Assembly (NCBI RefSeq): GCF_027921745.1
Contig: NC_079238.1
Span: 2,790,001-2,854,000 of the forward strand
Direction: 5' to 3'
Source of the DNA: Schizosaccharomyces osmophilus
Taxonomy: Eukaryota; Ascomycota; Schizosaccharomycetes; Schizosaccharomycetales; Schizosaccharomycetaceae
DNA length: 64,000 bases
Shown here in pieces: positions 51,111 through 62,000 of this stretch; position 1 is the stretch's first letter, and every line of letters begins with the position of its first letter. The notes under the pieces are model-generated. The model worked only from the letters and a program-made list of their open reading frames with translations. It made no database searches and was not told the origin of the DNA. A program made the translations under genes and the position numbers.

Positions 51111-52085
51111 ATGTCTGAACAACATTCTATGAACCCTTTTGAACACAGCTCCGTCTCTGAAAACCCCGGTTCTTCTCAAAACGCCGCTGAACAACTCATC
51201 CAGTCCTTGAACGCTGATCAACTCGCTACTTCCTCCAAACACTCCAGTTCCAGCAACGCCCCTGCCCCCTCTGGTCCTGCTCACCCCATCATCGCCGGTA
51301 GCAACATGGACAAGGACTCTCAAAACGACTCGGAACCCGCTGCTCCCCAATACTCCGAGCACGACTCTCACCCCCATTACTCTGAACAAGAGACTCCCGT
51401 CCCCGCCAACGAATCCAACCACTCTTCTGGTTCTTTCTCCGCTGCCAAGCACCACTGCCCTGCCATGGCTGGCGGCAGTCCTTTCACGAACCAGTCTCAG
51501 CAAAGCGTCGACCCAGAAGTCGCTTCTGCCTTATGGCGCGTTCTCACCTGGAAAAACGTTTCATGCAGCGCTTCCACTTTGTTGAGCATCCTCGCCGTCT
51601 TCTTCATTCCCGCTTGGATTAACATTCCCCGCTTGTTCTTCCGTACCATCCGTTATGTCTTCTTGATCACTTCCATCATCGAACTAGGCGGTCTCTTTGC
51701 TTCTGGCGGCCGTCGCGGCGTCTTGTCCCCCTTCCGCACAAAATATGTCACTTGCAACACCAAGTCCGTCGACTGTTGTGTAAACTCTTTCGTCGATATC
51801 GTCAACGTCCTTCTCATCCAATTCCAACGTGTCTTGTTTGCCGAATGCCCTCTCTTGACTTTTGCCGTTGCTATCGGTGCTTTCGTCGAATACTTCCTTT
51901 CTGGTTTCCTCTCTTACAGAGGTCTCTTCATCTGGAATGTTCTCTTCGCTTTCACTCTCCCCAAATTGTATGAAATGAACGAACCTTGCATCAACCGCTT
52001 GGTTCACTCTCTTGAGCAACAAACCCACAAGCTCAAGCACGATGCTGCTTCTGCCGCCTCTTCTGCCACCTCTTCTCATCAGTAA
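51111..52085 (+). CDS. rtn1: Reticulon Rtn1
   Basis: Reticulons form paired membrane hairpins that curve ER tubules and hold cortical ER. The 324-aa protein has a disordered Ser/Asn/His-rich N-terminus (1-130). The reticulon homology domain starts at about 134 (PEVASALWRVLTWKNVSCSAS). Two long hydrophobic hairpins follow (STLLSILAVFFIPAWINIP, then VFLITSIIELGGLFA, and LLTFAVAIGAFVEYFLSGF to LFIWNVLFAFTLPKLYE). The C-terminal helix HSLEQQTHKLKHDA is typical. Codon usage is strongly optimised with C-ending codons, as in but2, indicating abundant protein. The ATG at 51111 is the first after a long T-rich leader. Confidence 0.9.
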   Translation: MSEQHSMNPFEHSSVSENPGSSQNAAEQLIQSLNADQLATSSKHSSSSNAPAPSGPAHPIIAGSNMDKDSQNDSEPAAPQYSEHDSHPHYSEQETPVPANESNHSSGSFSAAKHHCPAMAGGSPFTNQSQQSVDPEVASALWRVLTWKNVSCSASTLLSILAVFFIPAWINIPRLFFRTIRYVFLITSIIELGGLFASGGRRGVLSPFRTKYVTCNTKSVDCCVNSFVDIVNVLLIQFQRVLFAECPLLTFAVAIGAFVEYFLSGFLSYRGLFIWNVLFAFTLPKLYEMNEPCINRLVHSLEQQTHKLKHDAASAASSATSSHQ

Positions 52086-52610
52086 ATAAACTATGGCTTC
52101 TACTAGTTCTTTCCAACGGAAGGAACCTCCCTTCTAGTAGAATTCTCTTTTTCCTTGTTTTTTGTCTAAAATGACTTTCGGTTCCATTCGTTTTGGTTCC
52201 CGCTTTTTGTAAAAGAAAGTCTGTTTTACATATCGACAGTTTGTCTAATTTTTTATTTTTTCGTCATTTATTCTATTTAACGAATAACTGAATGAGGGAT
52301 GCTGATGCTTTTCTGAATTGCTTGTTGTCTCATCGACAACCATGCCAATTCTATCATGGCTTTTACTTTATATATTTGATTATATGATAAATTTACTGCC
52401 TTTATAGTCGTACTTTTGTTTCCATTTGTAATTTGTTTTTTTGCTCAGTCGTCGCCATTTCCATCTCCTCCCACCAACCCAAACCTCTGTTTTTCTCCAT
52501 TTAAGTGTTCATCATAAAACAAAAATCGAGGCTTTTCCTACCACCCTCATATTCTTCTAGGAGAATTCATTCTCTATAATCGTTAAAGCAACCATAGGTG
52601 TCCTTCAACC
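52086..52610. other. Intergenic region rtn1 - orphan gene
   Basis: The 525-bp AT- and pyrimidine-rich stretch holds the rtn1 3' end and a promoter. I noticed CTGATG/CTGA-like boxes near 52300 but no fold worth calling a snoRNA. Confidence 0.4.
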
Positions 52611-53408
52611 ATGAGCGCAAAGAAAAGATGGGTTGTATCGTCACAAAAACATTCCTCTCCATCCGAAGAGAAAGGTTCTCTTACAAAAAATGTATTCGGA
52701 TTCCATTCCAAAAAGTCTCAAAAGTCTCCTCTACGGGAAAATATAGAAGATGTTGAAGATCAAGACGAAGAAACTCTGCTACTCTCCATACGAGAGTCCT
52801 CGGCGTCTAAGAAGCAGAAAAGAGACCAATGCCAAGATGATATTCAAGAGTTTTCATCTGAAGAAGAATCAACTTCCGTGCCTTTAGGTAGTCATGATTT
52901 TCAGTTTTCGTCAGCTACTGCAAATCCAGGTGTCCGTTCTCCCTCATCTGCTCGCTCTTCCAAAGCTTTTGCATTTCAGTCTCCAAAATCTGTGAAACGA
53001 GACCAGGCTCTTGAAAAGTCTCCTGTATCCGTACATTTAGCAAAGTTTTCCGCAGCAGCTACCGGAACACCTCCTCCCAAACCAGTTTTCGCAAATCGCT
53101 CACCTTTCTTGGATAAAAAGAAGAAAGAGTTTTCTTTACTAGATTGTACAAAAGTTCTTGAGAGCCGTTACGTGGCACGTATACAGCATCGCAATTTCCA
53201 ACAACTAAATCTCGCTTCCCACAATGTTAGAGACAAGTACGGCAACTTATTGCTAGTAGAGGAAAATACAACGCCCGATTCACGAAAAAACTATTTACTG
53301 TGCAAAAAGACACCCGTCGAACTAAATCGGTCACATTTGCTTTCCTTGCCTCCTCCCGTGTATAGTAACCAGTATGATTGCATCGATGTTTCTTTAATAC
53401 CTTGTTGA
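52611..53408 (+). CDS. Uncharacterised Ser/Lys-rich 265-aa protein
   Basis: I do not recognise this protein. Residues 1-150 are disordered, Ser/Lys/Glu-rich, with repeated S-P or S-P-like phosphosites (HSSPSEEK, QKSPLREN, VRSPSSA, QSPKS, EKSPVS, NRSPFLDK) and basic runs (KKQKRDQ). That suggests a cell-cycle kinase or MAP kinase substrate in the nucleus. The C-terminal 100 residues look folded (FSLLDCTKVLESRYVARIQ, NLASHNVRDKYGNLLLV). It ends in LPPPVYSNQYDCIDVSLIPC. Codon use is ordinary and the ATG has a good context. Its place between rtn1 and apm3 fits an ORF I recall only as a sequence orphan. No function is claimed. Confidence 0.75.
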   Translation: MSAKKRWVVSSQKHSSPSEEKGSLTKNVFGFHSKKSQKSPLRENIEDVEDQDEETLLLSIRESSASKKQKRDQCQDDIQEFSSEEESTSVPLGSHDFQFSSATANPGVRSPSSARSSKAFAFQSPKSVKRDQALEKSPVSVHLAKFSAAATGTPPPKPVFANRSPFLDKKKKEFSLLDCTKVLESRYVARIQHRNFQQLNLASHNVRDKYGNLLLVEENTTPDSRKNYLLCKKTPVELNRSHLLSLPPPVYSNQYDCIDVSLIPC

Positions 53409-53801
53409 ATTTACCATCCATACCATAGATTTTTTGGGTAGCTCTGTTCAATCCTTAGTTAGCATCCTACTACCGCCAAAGAATCCTCCTTTTGCACTTA
53501 TATTTATTCATGAATACCTTAATGATATCTGTTTCCTTTTTACTATTTGTCTAAAGCATCTTTATATTGTCACAAAAATCCTCCGAATTAGTTTTATCTT
53601 CATGCTCAATCCTTCCATAAATCTTCCTTTTTTTTTCCTATTTTTTTCTACTTCTTTGAAATTGAATTGAATTGACTTCACATTTCTACCTTTTTCATCT
53701 TGCCAGAAGCAGACAGAACTGAAAGCTCTTAAATCTACACCATAACCTACGGTACTTTCAGAGCTCTCTGTTTTGCTCAAATCTCTCTTTAATCATAGGG
53801 A
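53409..53801. other. Intergenic region orphan gene - apm3
   Basis: The 393-bp T-rich stretch holds a 3' end and the apm3 promoter. Nothing else is seen. Confidence 0.45.
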
Positions 53802-55141
53802 ATGAGTACTTTGGAAGCTATTTATTTAATTGATATCTATGGGTAGTAACAGTTCTCTTTATTTTACTAAATCTAACGAATTTTGACAGATCGGTCCTGC
53901 TTCAAATTGAATCCAGAGGCAGAATATCGCCAGTGACTTCAGAGTTTATAAAAAGTGAAATATCAAAATGCAAGTTAAGAAACGAAGAACCCCCTTTTAT
54001 CATCTATCACATGAATTACCTGATATTTCAACAATTGCAAGATGATGTTCGAATATGTATACCAGTAACCTGCGACACAGAACCTCTTTACATACACGAT
54101 GTGATGAAACTGATTATAGAAATAATAAAGACTTACTTTGGAAGCTTTCAGTCATCCGTAATTGAAAAAAATACCTCTTTAATCGCACAGCTTTTGACGG
54201 AGATGATTGATTATGGATACGCGATAAATATGGAGCCTAATACTTTGCAAGACATTATCCCTACTCCAAGTTTGATGAAAAAATTTATGGAAGTTACTGG
54301 TCTTCAATCTAATACACCTAGTATCCATAAAAATACAGTTCCCTGGCGAACCTCCAAAGCCAACTATACTAATAATGAGTTTTTTGTCCGTATTATTGAA
54401 CGTGTATTTGCCGTATATGAGGGAAATAATCAGCTTGCGTTTGGAACTCTGAAAGTTGACGTTGAGTGTAAAAGTCAAATGTCTGGAATACCTGAGCTTT
54501 TACTGTATCTGACGCCTGGATCGATTATGGAGAATGCAAAGTTCCATAATTGTATTGATGTAAAACGATGGAAAGACCGTCCTTTGCAGTTGCAGTTCAT
54601 ACCGCCAGAAGGAAAATTCATTCTTGCATCGTTTCAGGCTAATTTATCCAAACAAAAACCTTTACCTCTTAATGTAGAGGCCAAAAATATGACTGATGGA
54701 AATTTTGAGATTCGTATACGAAACACAGGAAAAAAGCCTATAGAAAATCTGGAAGTAAGGGTCCCTTTACCTGGTTCTTTAAGCAGCGTTTCCACTACCC
54801 ATGGTGACTATATATATCGCCCATCAAAGTCTGTGAACGACGAAGGCGCTGTACTAGAGTGGACTATAAAAAAAATCGAATGGACTTCACCTGCCTACGT
54901 TTTGAAGGGTACTCTAAATACGAAACAGGAATTATCTATCAGTGATATGAGTGACGGCGGTTTTGAAAAGAAAGCTCATCCTAAACTTGAGCATCTGACC
55001 CTTCATTATAAATATCCGCTTACAATCCTTTCTCATTTTAAGGTTGATTCTCTCAAAATTGTCAACCGTCCAGACATGAAGTCTTTTAAGGGCGTAAAAC
55101 ATAGTGTAATAGCACAGGATGTCTCTGTTCGCTTTAAATAA
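53802..55141 (+). CDS. apm3: AP-3 adaptor complex mu subunit Apm3
   Basis: The mu3 subunit recognises YxxPhi sorting signals for AP-3 transport from Golgi to vacuole. Two exons, 53802-53842 and 53890-55141, give 430 aa. The 47-nt intron has a weak GTAGTA donor, ATCTAAC branch and acceptor GACAG. It supplies the N-terminus MSTLEAIYLIDIYG, the longin-type start of mu chains. The longin domain covers residues 1-140. The mu-homology domain follows (about 170-430), with GNFEIRIRNTGKKPIENLEVRVPLP and GAVLEWTIKKI. Without the intron the frame would start at GTG inside exon 2. It converges on nse5 with 133 bp between stops. Confidence 0.93.
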
Positions 55142-55274
55142 CTTACATAAGATATGCTTTTCATGACCGTTCTAACATGCTAGTTACTAACACACACTCT
55201 TTATTCTCATTAATTTTATTCTGACTATACTAGTACAGGTGTTTTTTCTTTTTTAAATTATTTTCAGAGAAATT

Positions 55275-56444
55275 TCATCCATGTTGTATTGCTGCACTAT
55301 CTGAGTGCTCCAATATATAAATTAAAGTAGTCAAAGGCTTCACGACATTATTGAATTTTTCCATATTAAGTCCCTCGTATGCCAAGTAAAGCTGTTTCAT
55401 TTTGTCTAATAAAAGAGTATTTTTGGTTTTTTGTAAACTAGTAGAATCCGCAGATAACAGCGAACAAAAGAAAAATGTCCAGCTTATTAAATGAAGAATC
55501 TGACGATTCTTCTTTCTCGGAATAAAACCTCTTGCAAATGAATTAAGATGTTGAGTCGAACTATCCAATACATGACGAATATTCAGAGATATCCCTGCAC
55601 CTTTCATTATACAATATTGACTCAAAGAATAGCAAAGAGAAGAGTTTCCAAGTGACTGAAAAGCTCTCTGTTGCTTTTGTGGAGGAAAAGATTCAAAATG
55701 AGAATCGACTAGGCTCAGAAAATGATGGGACTTTGTCAATTGTACAACGACAGAAAGGCCTTTAGGAAGTGAAAGCCAAACCAAATGAAGAAGATGGGCC
55801 GCGTAATTCTCTAGCTTTTGAACAGTTTCATTTGATAGATGTGCCTTCCCAAAGGCCTTTTTATGAACAACTTCATCATCGTCTGAGAACGGAGACGCAT
55901 ATGGTCGCCGCTTTGGGAGGAAGCCAGTCAAAATGATTTCTACCGCATCACCCAATTCACAATAATCTTCGCCCAAATATTCTTTCATAATCAAGGAACT
56001 GTTAAAATTTGCATCAGAGTCTAAAGCAAGTATCCAAATTTCCATCAATAGAAGCCAACGGTTCAAATCCTCGGGAATCGAAAAGGTATATGCTACCAAA
56101 TCCCAAAAGTCAACATCTTTCATAAAAAGATTGTGGACTGAAAAAAGTGATAAGCTCTCATCACGAGGACTATCAAAGTCAGACAGTTCTGTTTCGAATG
56201 ACCAAGCAACTAAGTCATCTTTACAACCTTTTTTTAAGATTTGTAGAAGCACCCAATGACTAGTTTCTTGAAGATTCACGTGTGGGTATTCAGGATTAAC
56301 AAGAAGAGTTATGCATAACTGAATATAACAAGCTGGAACTCTCGTGGAAGACACCTGAACTAAATATTGTAACACTCCAAGAGCTTTTATTAAAAGATCT
56401 TCCTCTATACAAAGCTCCAATATCGCTTTCAAAGCATAATTCAT
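55275..56444 (-). CDS. nse5: Smc5-Smc6 complex subunit Nse5
   Basis: Nse5, with Nse6, loads and regulates the Smc5-Smc6 complex in homologous recombination repair. This single-exon protein of 389 aa is alpha-helical with no catalytic motif, as expected. Helices such as YALKAILELCIEEDLLIKALGVLQYLV suggest a helical-repeat fold. I identify it by length (about 388) and by its position between apm3 and prf1, since Nse5 proteins diverge too fast for motif recognition. It is divergent from prf1 over 345 bp, a region with no site that I recognise. Confidence 0.8.
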   Translation of the reverse strand: MNYALKAILELCIEEDLLIKALGVLQYLVQVSSTRVPACYIQLCITLLVNPEYPHVNLQETSHWVLLQILKKGCKDDLVAWSFETELSDFDSPRDESLSLFSVHNLFMKDVDFWDLVAYTFSIPEDLNRWLLLMEIWILALDSDANFNSSLIMKEYLGEDYCELGDAVEIILTGFLPKRRPYASPFSDDDEVVHKKAFGKAHLSNETVQKLENYAAHLLHLVWLSLPKGLSVVVQLTKSHHFLSLVDSHFESFPPQKQQRAFQSLGNSSLCYSLSQYCIMKGAGISLNIRHVLDSSTQHLNSFARGFIPRKKNRQILHLISWTFFFCSLLSADSTSLQKTKNTLLLDKMKQLYLAYEGLNMEKFNNVVKPLTTLIYILEHSDSAAIQHG

Positions 56445-56789
56445 TTCGTTATGCTACTATAGACTGCAACGCACCACTTTGACTCAGCTGAACGGATTAG
56501 GAGTTATTTTTCAATGCCACGAACAGGATAATTCTTAAAAAAGTATCTTAACAGTAAATAAAAATAATAAACACAATATTTTTATGAAACTGAAATTTTG
56601 ATAGATTCTAGGTCACAGTCAAATCTCTCCTGAAACATGCAGTTGTTATAATTATGCATTGCTCTAAACAAGAACCAAAAAATCAATTCTTTACTGTAAC
56701 ATGCTTTAACAGGCGTATGCACGTGCACCTGAGTAGTTTTTGGTATGTTGTAGTAGACTGGTATGGTAGGTGACCTATCCTTCACCAAC
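56445..56789. other. Divergent intergenic region nse5 / prf1
   Basis: 345 bp holding both promoters. The 69-aa minus frame at 56582-56791 is a shadow. Nothing notable is seen. Confidence 0.45.
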
Positions 56790-58565
56790 ATGGCTGACTT
56801 TCAAGATGAATTGTTAGCATTAGCCGGTGTGGATGATGCAGATGTAGGGAATGACCGTAAAAGGTTGCACGATGAATTGTATGTTGCTTTAATTTGTTAA
56901 GAACACCCTCAATTGACACCTTTTTAGGGACGATGATTCGGATAGCAGCTCAGACGAAGAAAAAGGAGAAGAAAATGATAATAATTATAGAGAAACTTCA
57001 GAAAAAGACAAAGAAAGTCAATCTGAAGATGATTTTGAGGAAAAATATCAAAATCCATATATGCTTGAGGGCAAATTCAAAGACGAAGCGGATAGAGCAA
57101 GGTAAGCACATAAAAGATTGAATCTAAATTTCTAATTGGGTTTAGCATCATGGCCATGTCAGAAATTGAAAGAGAAAGTATACTCTTTGAACGTGAGGAA
57201 GAAATATCCAAATTAATGGAGAGACGAGAATTGGCCATTCGACTTCTTCAACAAAATAATCAATATGCTGCACAGACGACAAGAAGGTCTGCTCGAGATA
57301 GACCATTGACATCGACCGCAGCAGGTAAAAGAGACAAGTTAACAGAACTTAAGAAAAGAAGGCAGGAGCGGACTTACAAGCCAGACGAAGCAACAGTAAA
57401 ATCAAAGAAAGAAAACTTTAATTCAGATTATGAAGAGGAATCTGAAAGAAGCGAAGCAGATGCTTCTCCCTATTCTCCTGCTTCGGACTTGGAAGGAAAG
57501 GATGAAGTAAAGGTCGGTTTGCCCGAATTGAATAGTATTCGCATGGGTCGTAAGCATGTTGCTGAATATATGTATCATCCTACGTTTGAAACTACGATTA
57601 CTGGCTGCTTTATACGAGTAAAAATTGGTGAAAGAGACGGCCAAGGCGTATACAGATTATGTCAGGTCAGGGGAATTACTGAAGGACGAAAACCATATCG
57701 TGTTGAAGGTGTCCTCACAAAAACATATCTAGAATGCTTTCATGGAAAATCAAAAAGGGTGTTTGAGGCCAATGTTTTATCAAACGAGCCTTTTACCGAG
57801 TCGGATTTTCAACGTTGGTTTCATCAAATGAGCGAGGACAAGCTCAGTATGCCTTCGAGATCCTTTGTTGAAAGAAAACTTGATGATCTTAAGCAAATGA
57901 CACAATACTTATTAAACGAGAGAGAGGTATCTGACATTATTCGCAGAAAGAAAGAACTTTCAAGAGTTCCTTCCAACCTTGCTGCGGAAAAAACTCGTCT
58001 TCGTCAGCATCGCCAAGCTGCCATTGGTGCTAACAATACCGAGCTTGCGAAAGAGTTAGAAGAGCGATTGAATACACTACAAGAACTTTCTGTAGGAAAT
58101 ACAACTCAAACAAACTTTTCAGAAATGGATCAGCTTGCAAAGGTTAATGAGCGTAATCGCCGCCGTAACCAAGCTGAGGTTCGTTTAGCTGAAAAACGTA
58201 TGAATGAAGAACGGCGAAGATTAGCAACTCCCGCTACGAGTCTACCACCGTTAGCTGTTGCTGGAAACTCTAATAGCTCGACTCCTTCCATCCCTGCGTC
58301 TAGGATTTCAACGCCCCAGCCTGAGCAGAACTTTTCGTCCAATACTCATTCAGCGCCTCAATCTCAAACTGTTGCCTCTTTGGACAATACACCTAAATTA
58401 TCTCCTTCAGATTCTCATATATCGATCAATGAACCTGTCCCAGCTCCCGTTGACCACGAACCGGCCACCTTAGCTGAGAAGGAAGCCAGACTTCGTGAGA
58501 AGGCTGTTCATGGTATCGACGATTTAATTGCTACTGCTGATTTCGGCATTGATATTAACATATGA
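56790..58565 (+). CDS. prf1: RNA Pol II elongation factor Prf1 (Rtf1 homologue, Plus3 domain)
   Basis: Prf1 is the fission yeast Rtf1: it binds the phosphorylated Spt5 C-terminal repeats and stimulates H2B ubiquitination during elongation. Three exons, 56790-56878, 56928-57101 and 57146-58565, give 560 aa. Both introns are short, with donors GTATGT and GTAAGC and TTTAG acceptors. The N-terminus is acidic and Ser-rich. Arg/Lys/Glu-rich coil residues follow. The Plus3 domain occupies about 210-340 (ELNSIRMGRKHVAEYMYHP, GCFIRVKIG, YRLCQVRGI). Further basic coiled coil and a Pro/Ser-rich tail end in ARLREKAVHGIDDLIATADF. Unlike budding yeast Rtf1 it is often separate from PAF1C in S. pombe (from family knowledge). 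Confidence 0.94.
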
Positions 58566-59042
58566 GCAATTTCAGTTGATATTGTAGCTTTCCACTGATT
58601 GTCAATTTCATGATGAACCTACTGTTTCTTGATCTATTCTCACGTTGAAATCCAAGAACTACACTAACTCATTTGTTTATCGTAATGTAATTATAACCAT
58701 AGTTTACAGTGCGCTTTTCTTGCAAAGGAGAAACCAAAAAATATCTAAACTACCGTATCGGAAGGTCCGTATCTGATGTTTATACGACAGTTTGGCTACA
58801 TTAGATAAAAGTTTAACAGTAATTTTTACGACTTAAAATACATTTTTGGAACACTTATTTTCAGTCCTTATACGCACTATAATTATATTGTCGGTAATAT
58901 TTCTGTAGGCTTTGTTAATATAATAATATCTTAACTAAAGAGCATACAAATTTGTTTTCTACCAACAACGTCTGGTGTTGCAATAAGCCATATTTTTGGC
59001 TTGCATCTTGTCAATTTGATCATTATAAATACTGTATGAGTT
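58566..59042. other. Intergenic region prf1 - rpc1
   Basis: 477 bp of AT-rich sequence with the prf1 3' end and rpc1 promoter. The 121-aa minus-strand frame at 58931-59296 overlaps rpc1 antisense and is not supported as a gene. Confidence 0.45.
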
Positions 59043-62000
59043 ATGAAGGATCCTATTGATAACCAGGTAAGCTCTTTGAAGCCATTGTTCAAATGGAGAA
59101 AACTAATTATAAAATAGGTGCCCAAAAAGATCAAGCATTTGCAGTTTGGCATTAGTGGGCCAAAGGAGTTTGTCAAAGATGCCACAGTTGAGGTTTTTAG
59201 CCGTGATTTATACACCATGACCGATAGGTCACCGGCTGAACATGGTGCCCTAGACTTGCATATGGGTACAAGCAATAAGACAATCAATTGTACCACATGT
59301 GGTGAGACAATGGCTGATTGTATGGGCCATTTCGGTTATGTGAAGCTTGCTTTACCTGTCTTTCATATTGGTTATTTCAAAGCAGCAATGACCATTTTAC
59401 AAAATATATGCAAAGATTGCTCAAGTGTTTTACTTACGGATCCTGAGAAGAGGCAATTTCTTAAGGAGCTTCGACGCCCTGGAATTGATAACTTAAAGCG
59501 ATCTCAAATTTGTAAGCGCATCAATGATCAATGTAAAAAAAGCCGTCGGTGTCCTGTATGCGATTCCATGCAAGGAGTTGTTAAAAAGGCTGGTCCTTTG
59601 AAAATAATTCATGAACGATTTCGTTATGCTAGAAAATCCCAAGATGATGAGGGTGAATTTCGCCATACCTTCGATGAAGCTATCAAGACCTTACCTGAAT
59701 TAAAAATGCATCTTTCTAAAGCTCACGATGATTTAAACCCTCTTAAAGTCTTAAATTTATTTAAGCAAATAAACCCAGTTGATTGTGAGCTTTTAGGCAT
59801 GGATCCAGAATTTGGTCGACCTGAAAACCTGTTATGGCAGTATGTCCCAGCACCTCCTATCTGTATTCGTCCTTCAGTTGCTCAAGAAGGAGCAACTACT
59901 GAAGACGATTTGACTGTAAAAATTACTGAAATTGTTTGGACTAGTTCTCTTATTCGTGCCGCTTTAAGCAAGGGCACCCCCGTCAGTAATTTAATGGAGC
60001 AATGGGAATTTATGCAACTGTCAATTGCGATGTATATTAACAGTGAAATGCCCGGCTTACGCCCTTCAGATATGCCTTCAAAACCGGTCCGTGGTTTATG
60101 CCAACGATTGAAAGGAAAGTCCGGACGCTTTCGTGGCAATTTATCGGGCAAGCGTGTTGATTTTTCTGGAAGAACTGTTATCAGCCCTGATCCTAACTTA
60201 CGAATCGATCAAGTTGCTGTTCCTTACCGCATCGCAAAAATCCTTACATTTCCTGAAAGGGTTACTAATCAAAACAAGCTATATTTACAGCAATGTATTA
60301 AAAATGGGCCGGATGTTCATCCTGGTGCTAATTACATTATTGATCGTGAAAGTGATTTGAAAAGATTTTTACGGTTTGGCAATAGAAATCGAATAGCTGA
60401 TGATTTAAAGATTGGTGATATCGTTGAACGACATTTAAATGACAACGATGTTATTTTATTCAATCGCCAGCCATCTTTACACAAACTTTCTATTATGGCT
60501 CATCTTGTAAAAGTACGTCCATGGAGAACTCTCAGATTCAATGAGTGCGTCTGTGGCCCATACAATGCCGATTTTGATGGTGATGAAATGAATCTTCACG
60601 TACCTCAAACTCAGGAAGCAAAGACTGAGGCTTTGGAATTGATGGGTGTCAAGAATAACCTAGTTAGTCCTCGTAACGGTGAGCCTATTATTGCAGCCAC
60701 TCAAGATTTCATTACAGCTTCTTATTTGCTATCTTTAAAAGATACCTTTTTGGATAGAAAGTCATTCGCTAACATCTGCTGTTACATGGTTGACGCTTCG
60801 ATGCATATCGATATGCCACCTCCGGCTATTTTGAAGCCCCGCTGTCTTTGGACAGGTAAACAAATATTTTCTGTCTTGATGAAGCCAAGCCGTTTCAGTC
60901 CTGTTCAAGTTAACCTAGACGCCAAAACTCGATCATTTAGTAGAATAAAATCCAATACTCCGGAAATGTGTCCAAAAGATGGATATCTAATGATTAGAAA
61001 TAGTGAAATTATAGCAGGTGTTGTGGATAAATCCGTGGTTGGTGATGGAAAGAAAAATTCTTTATTTTACGTTATTCTTCGAGATTATGGCTCGATGGAA
61101 GCTGCTGAAGCTATGACTAGACTATCAAAAATGTGTGCTAGGTTTATGGGTAATAGAGGCTTCTCTATAGGTATCAGTGATGTGCAACCAGGACAGAGTC
61201 TTTCTTCTCAAAAAAGAGATTTGGTTGAGAAATCTTATGCTACGTCGGATGATTTCATTATGCAATATGCGAAGGGCACTTTGGAAACCCAACCTGGTTT
61301 GGATCAAGAAGCAACTTTGGAAGCAAAAATTTCGTCTACTCTTTCAAAAGTTCGTGACGATGTTGGTGAAATATGTATGGATGAATTGGGACCAATGAAT
61401 TCACCTTTGATTATGGCTACTGCCGGCTCGAAAGGTTCGAAGATTAATGTTTCTCAAATGGTTGCTTGTGTCGGACAACAAATCATCAGTGGTAAACGTG
61501 TTCCAGATGGCTTTCAAGATAGATCACTTCCTCATTTTCACAAAAATTCAAAGCATCCTTTGGCTAAAGGATTTGTTAGTAACAGCTTTTATAGTGGTTT
61601 AACTCCAACTGAATTTTTGTTCCACGCAATTTCTGGTAGAGAAGGTTTGGTTGATACTGCTGTCAAGACTGCTGAGACTGGTTATATGTCTCGACGCTTG
61701 ATGAAGTCTCTCGAAGATCTCTCTTCTGCTTATGATGGTACTGTCCGAAGCTCCAACAGCGATATTGTTCAATTCTTATATGGTGACGATGGCTTGGATC
61801 CTACATATATGGAGGGTGATGGACAGGCAGTCGAATTTTCGCGTAGCTGGACTCATTCTGTTAATATTTCTGGAGACAAACGTGATCAACCCTTACTTCC
61901 TTACCAGGTTATTAATATTACAAATTCTTCTCTTTCGCATCAAAGATTTGCTCAAAATTGCATAGGAGATTTTATTCAAACAATTCGAAAATTTGTGACT

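Noticed and set aside
51093-51503. 136-codon minus-strand frame over the rtn1 5' end
   Set aside because: Val/Gly/Arg-rich mirror of a codon-biased gene.
52290-52345. C/D snoRNA-like boxes
   Set aside because: Boxes are poorly spaced and no terminal stem is visible.
58931-59296. 121-codon minus-strand frame over the rpc1 5' end
   Set aside because: Overlaps rpc1 exon 1, its intron and exon 2 antisense, without own features.
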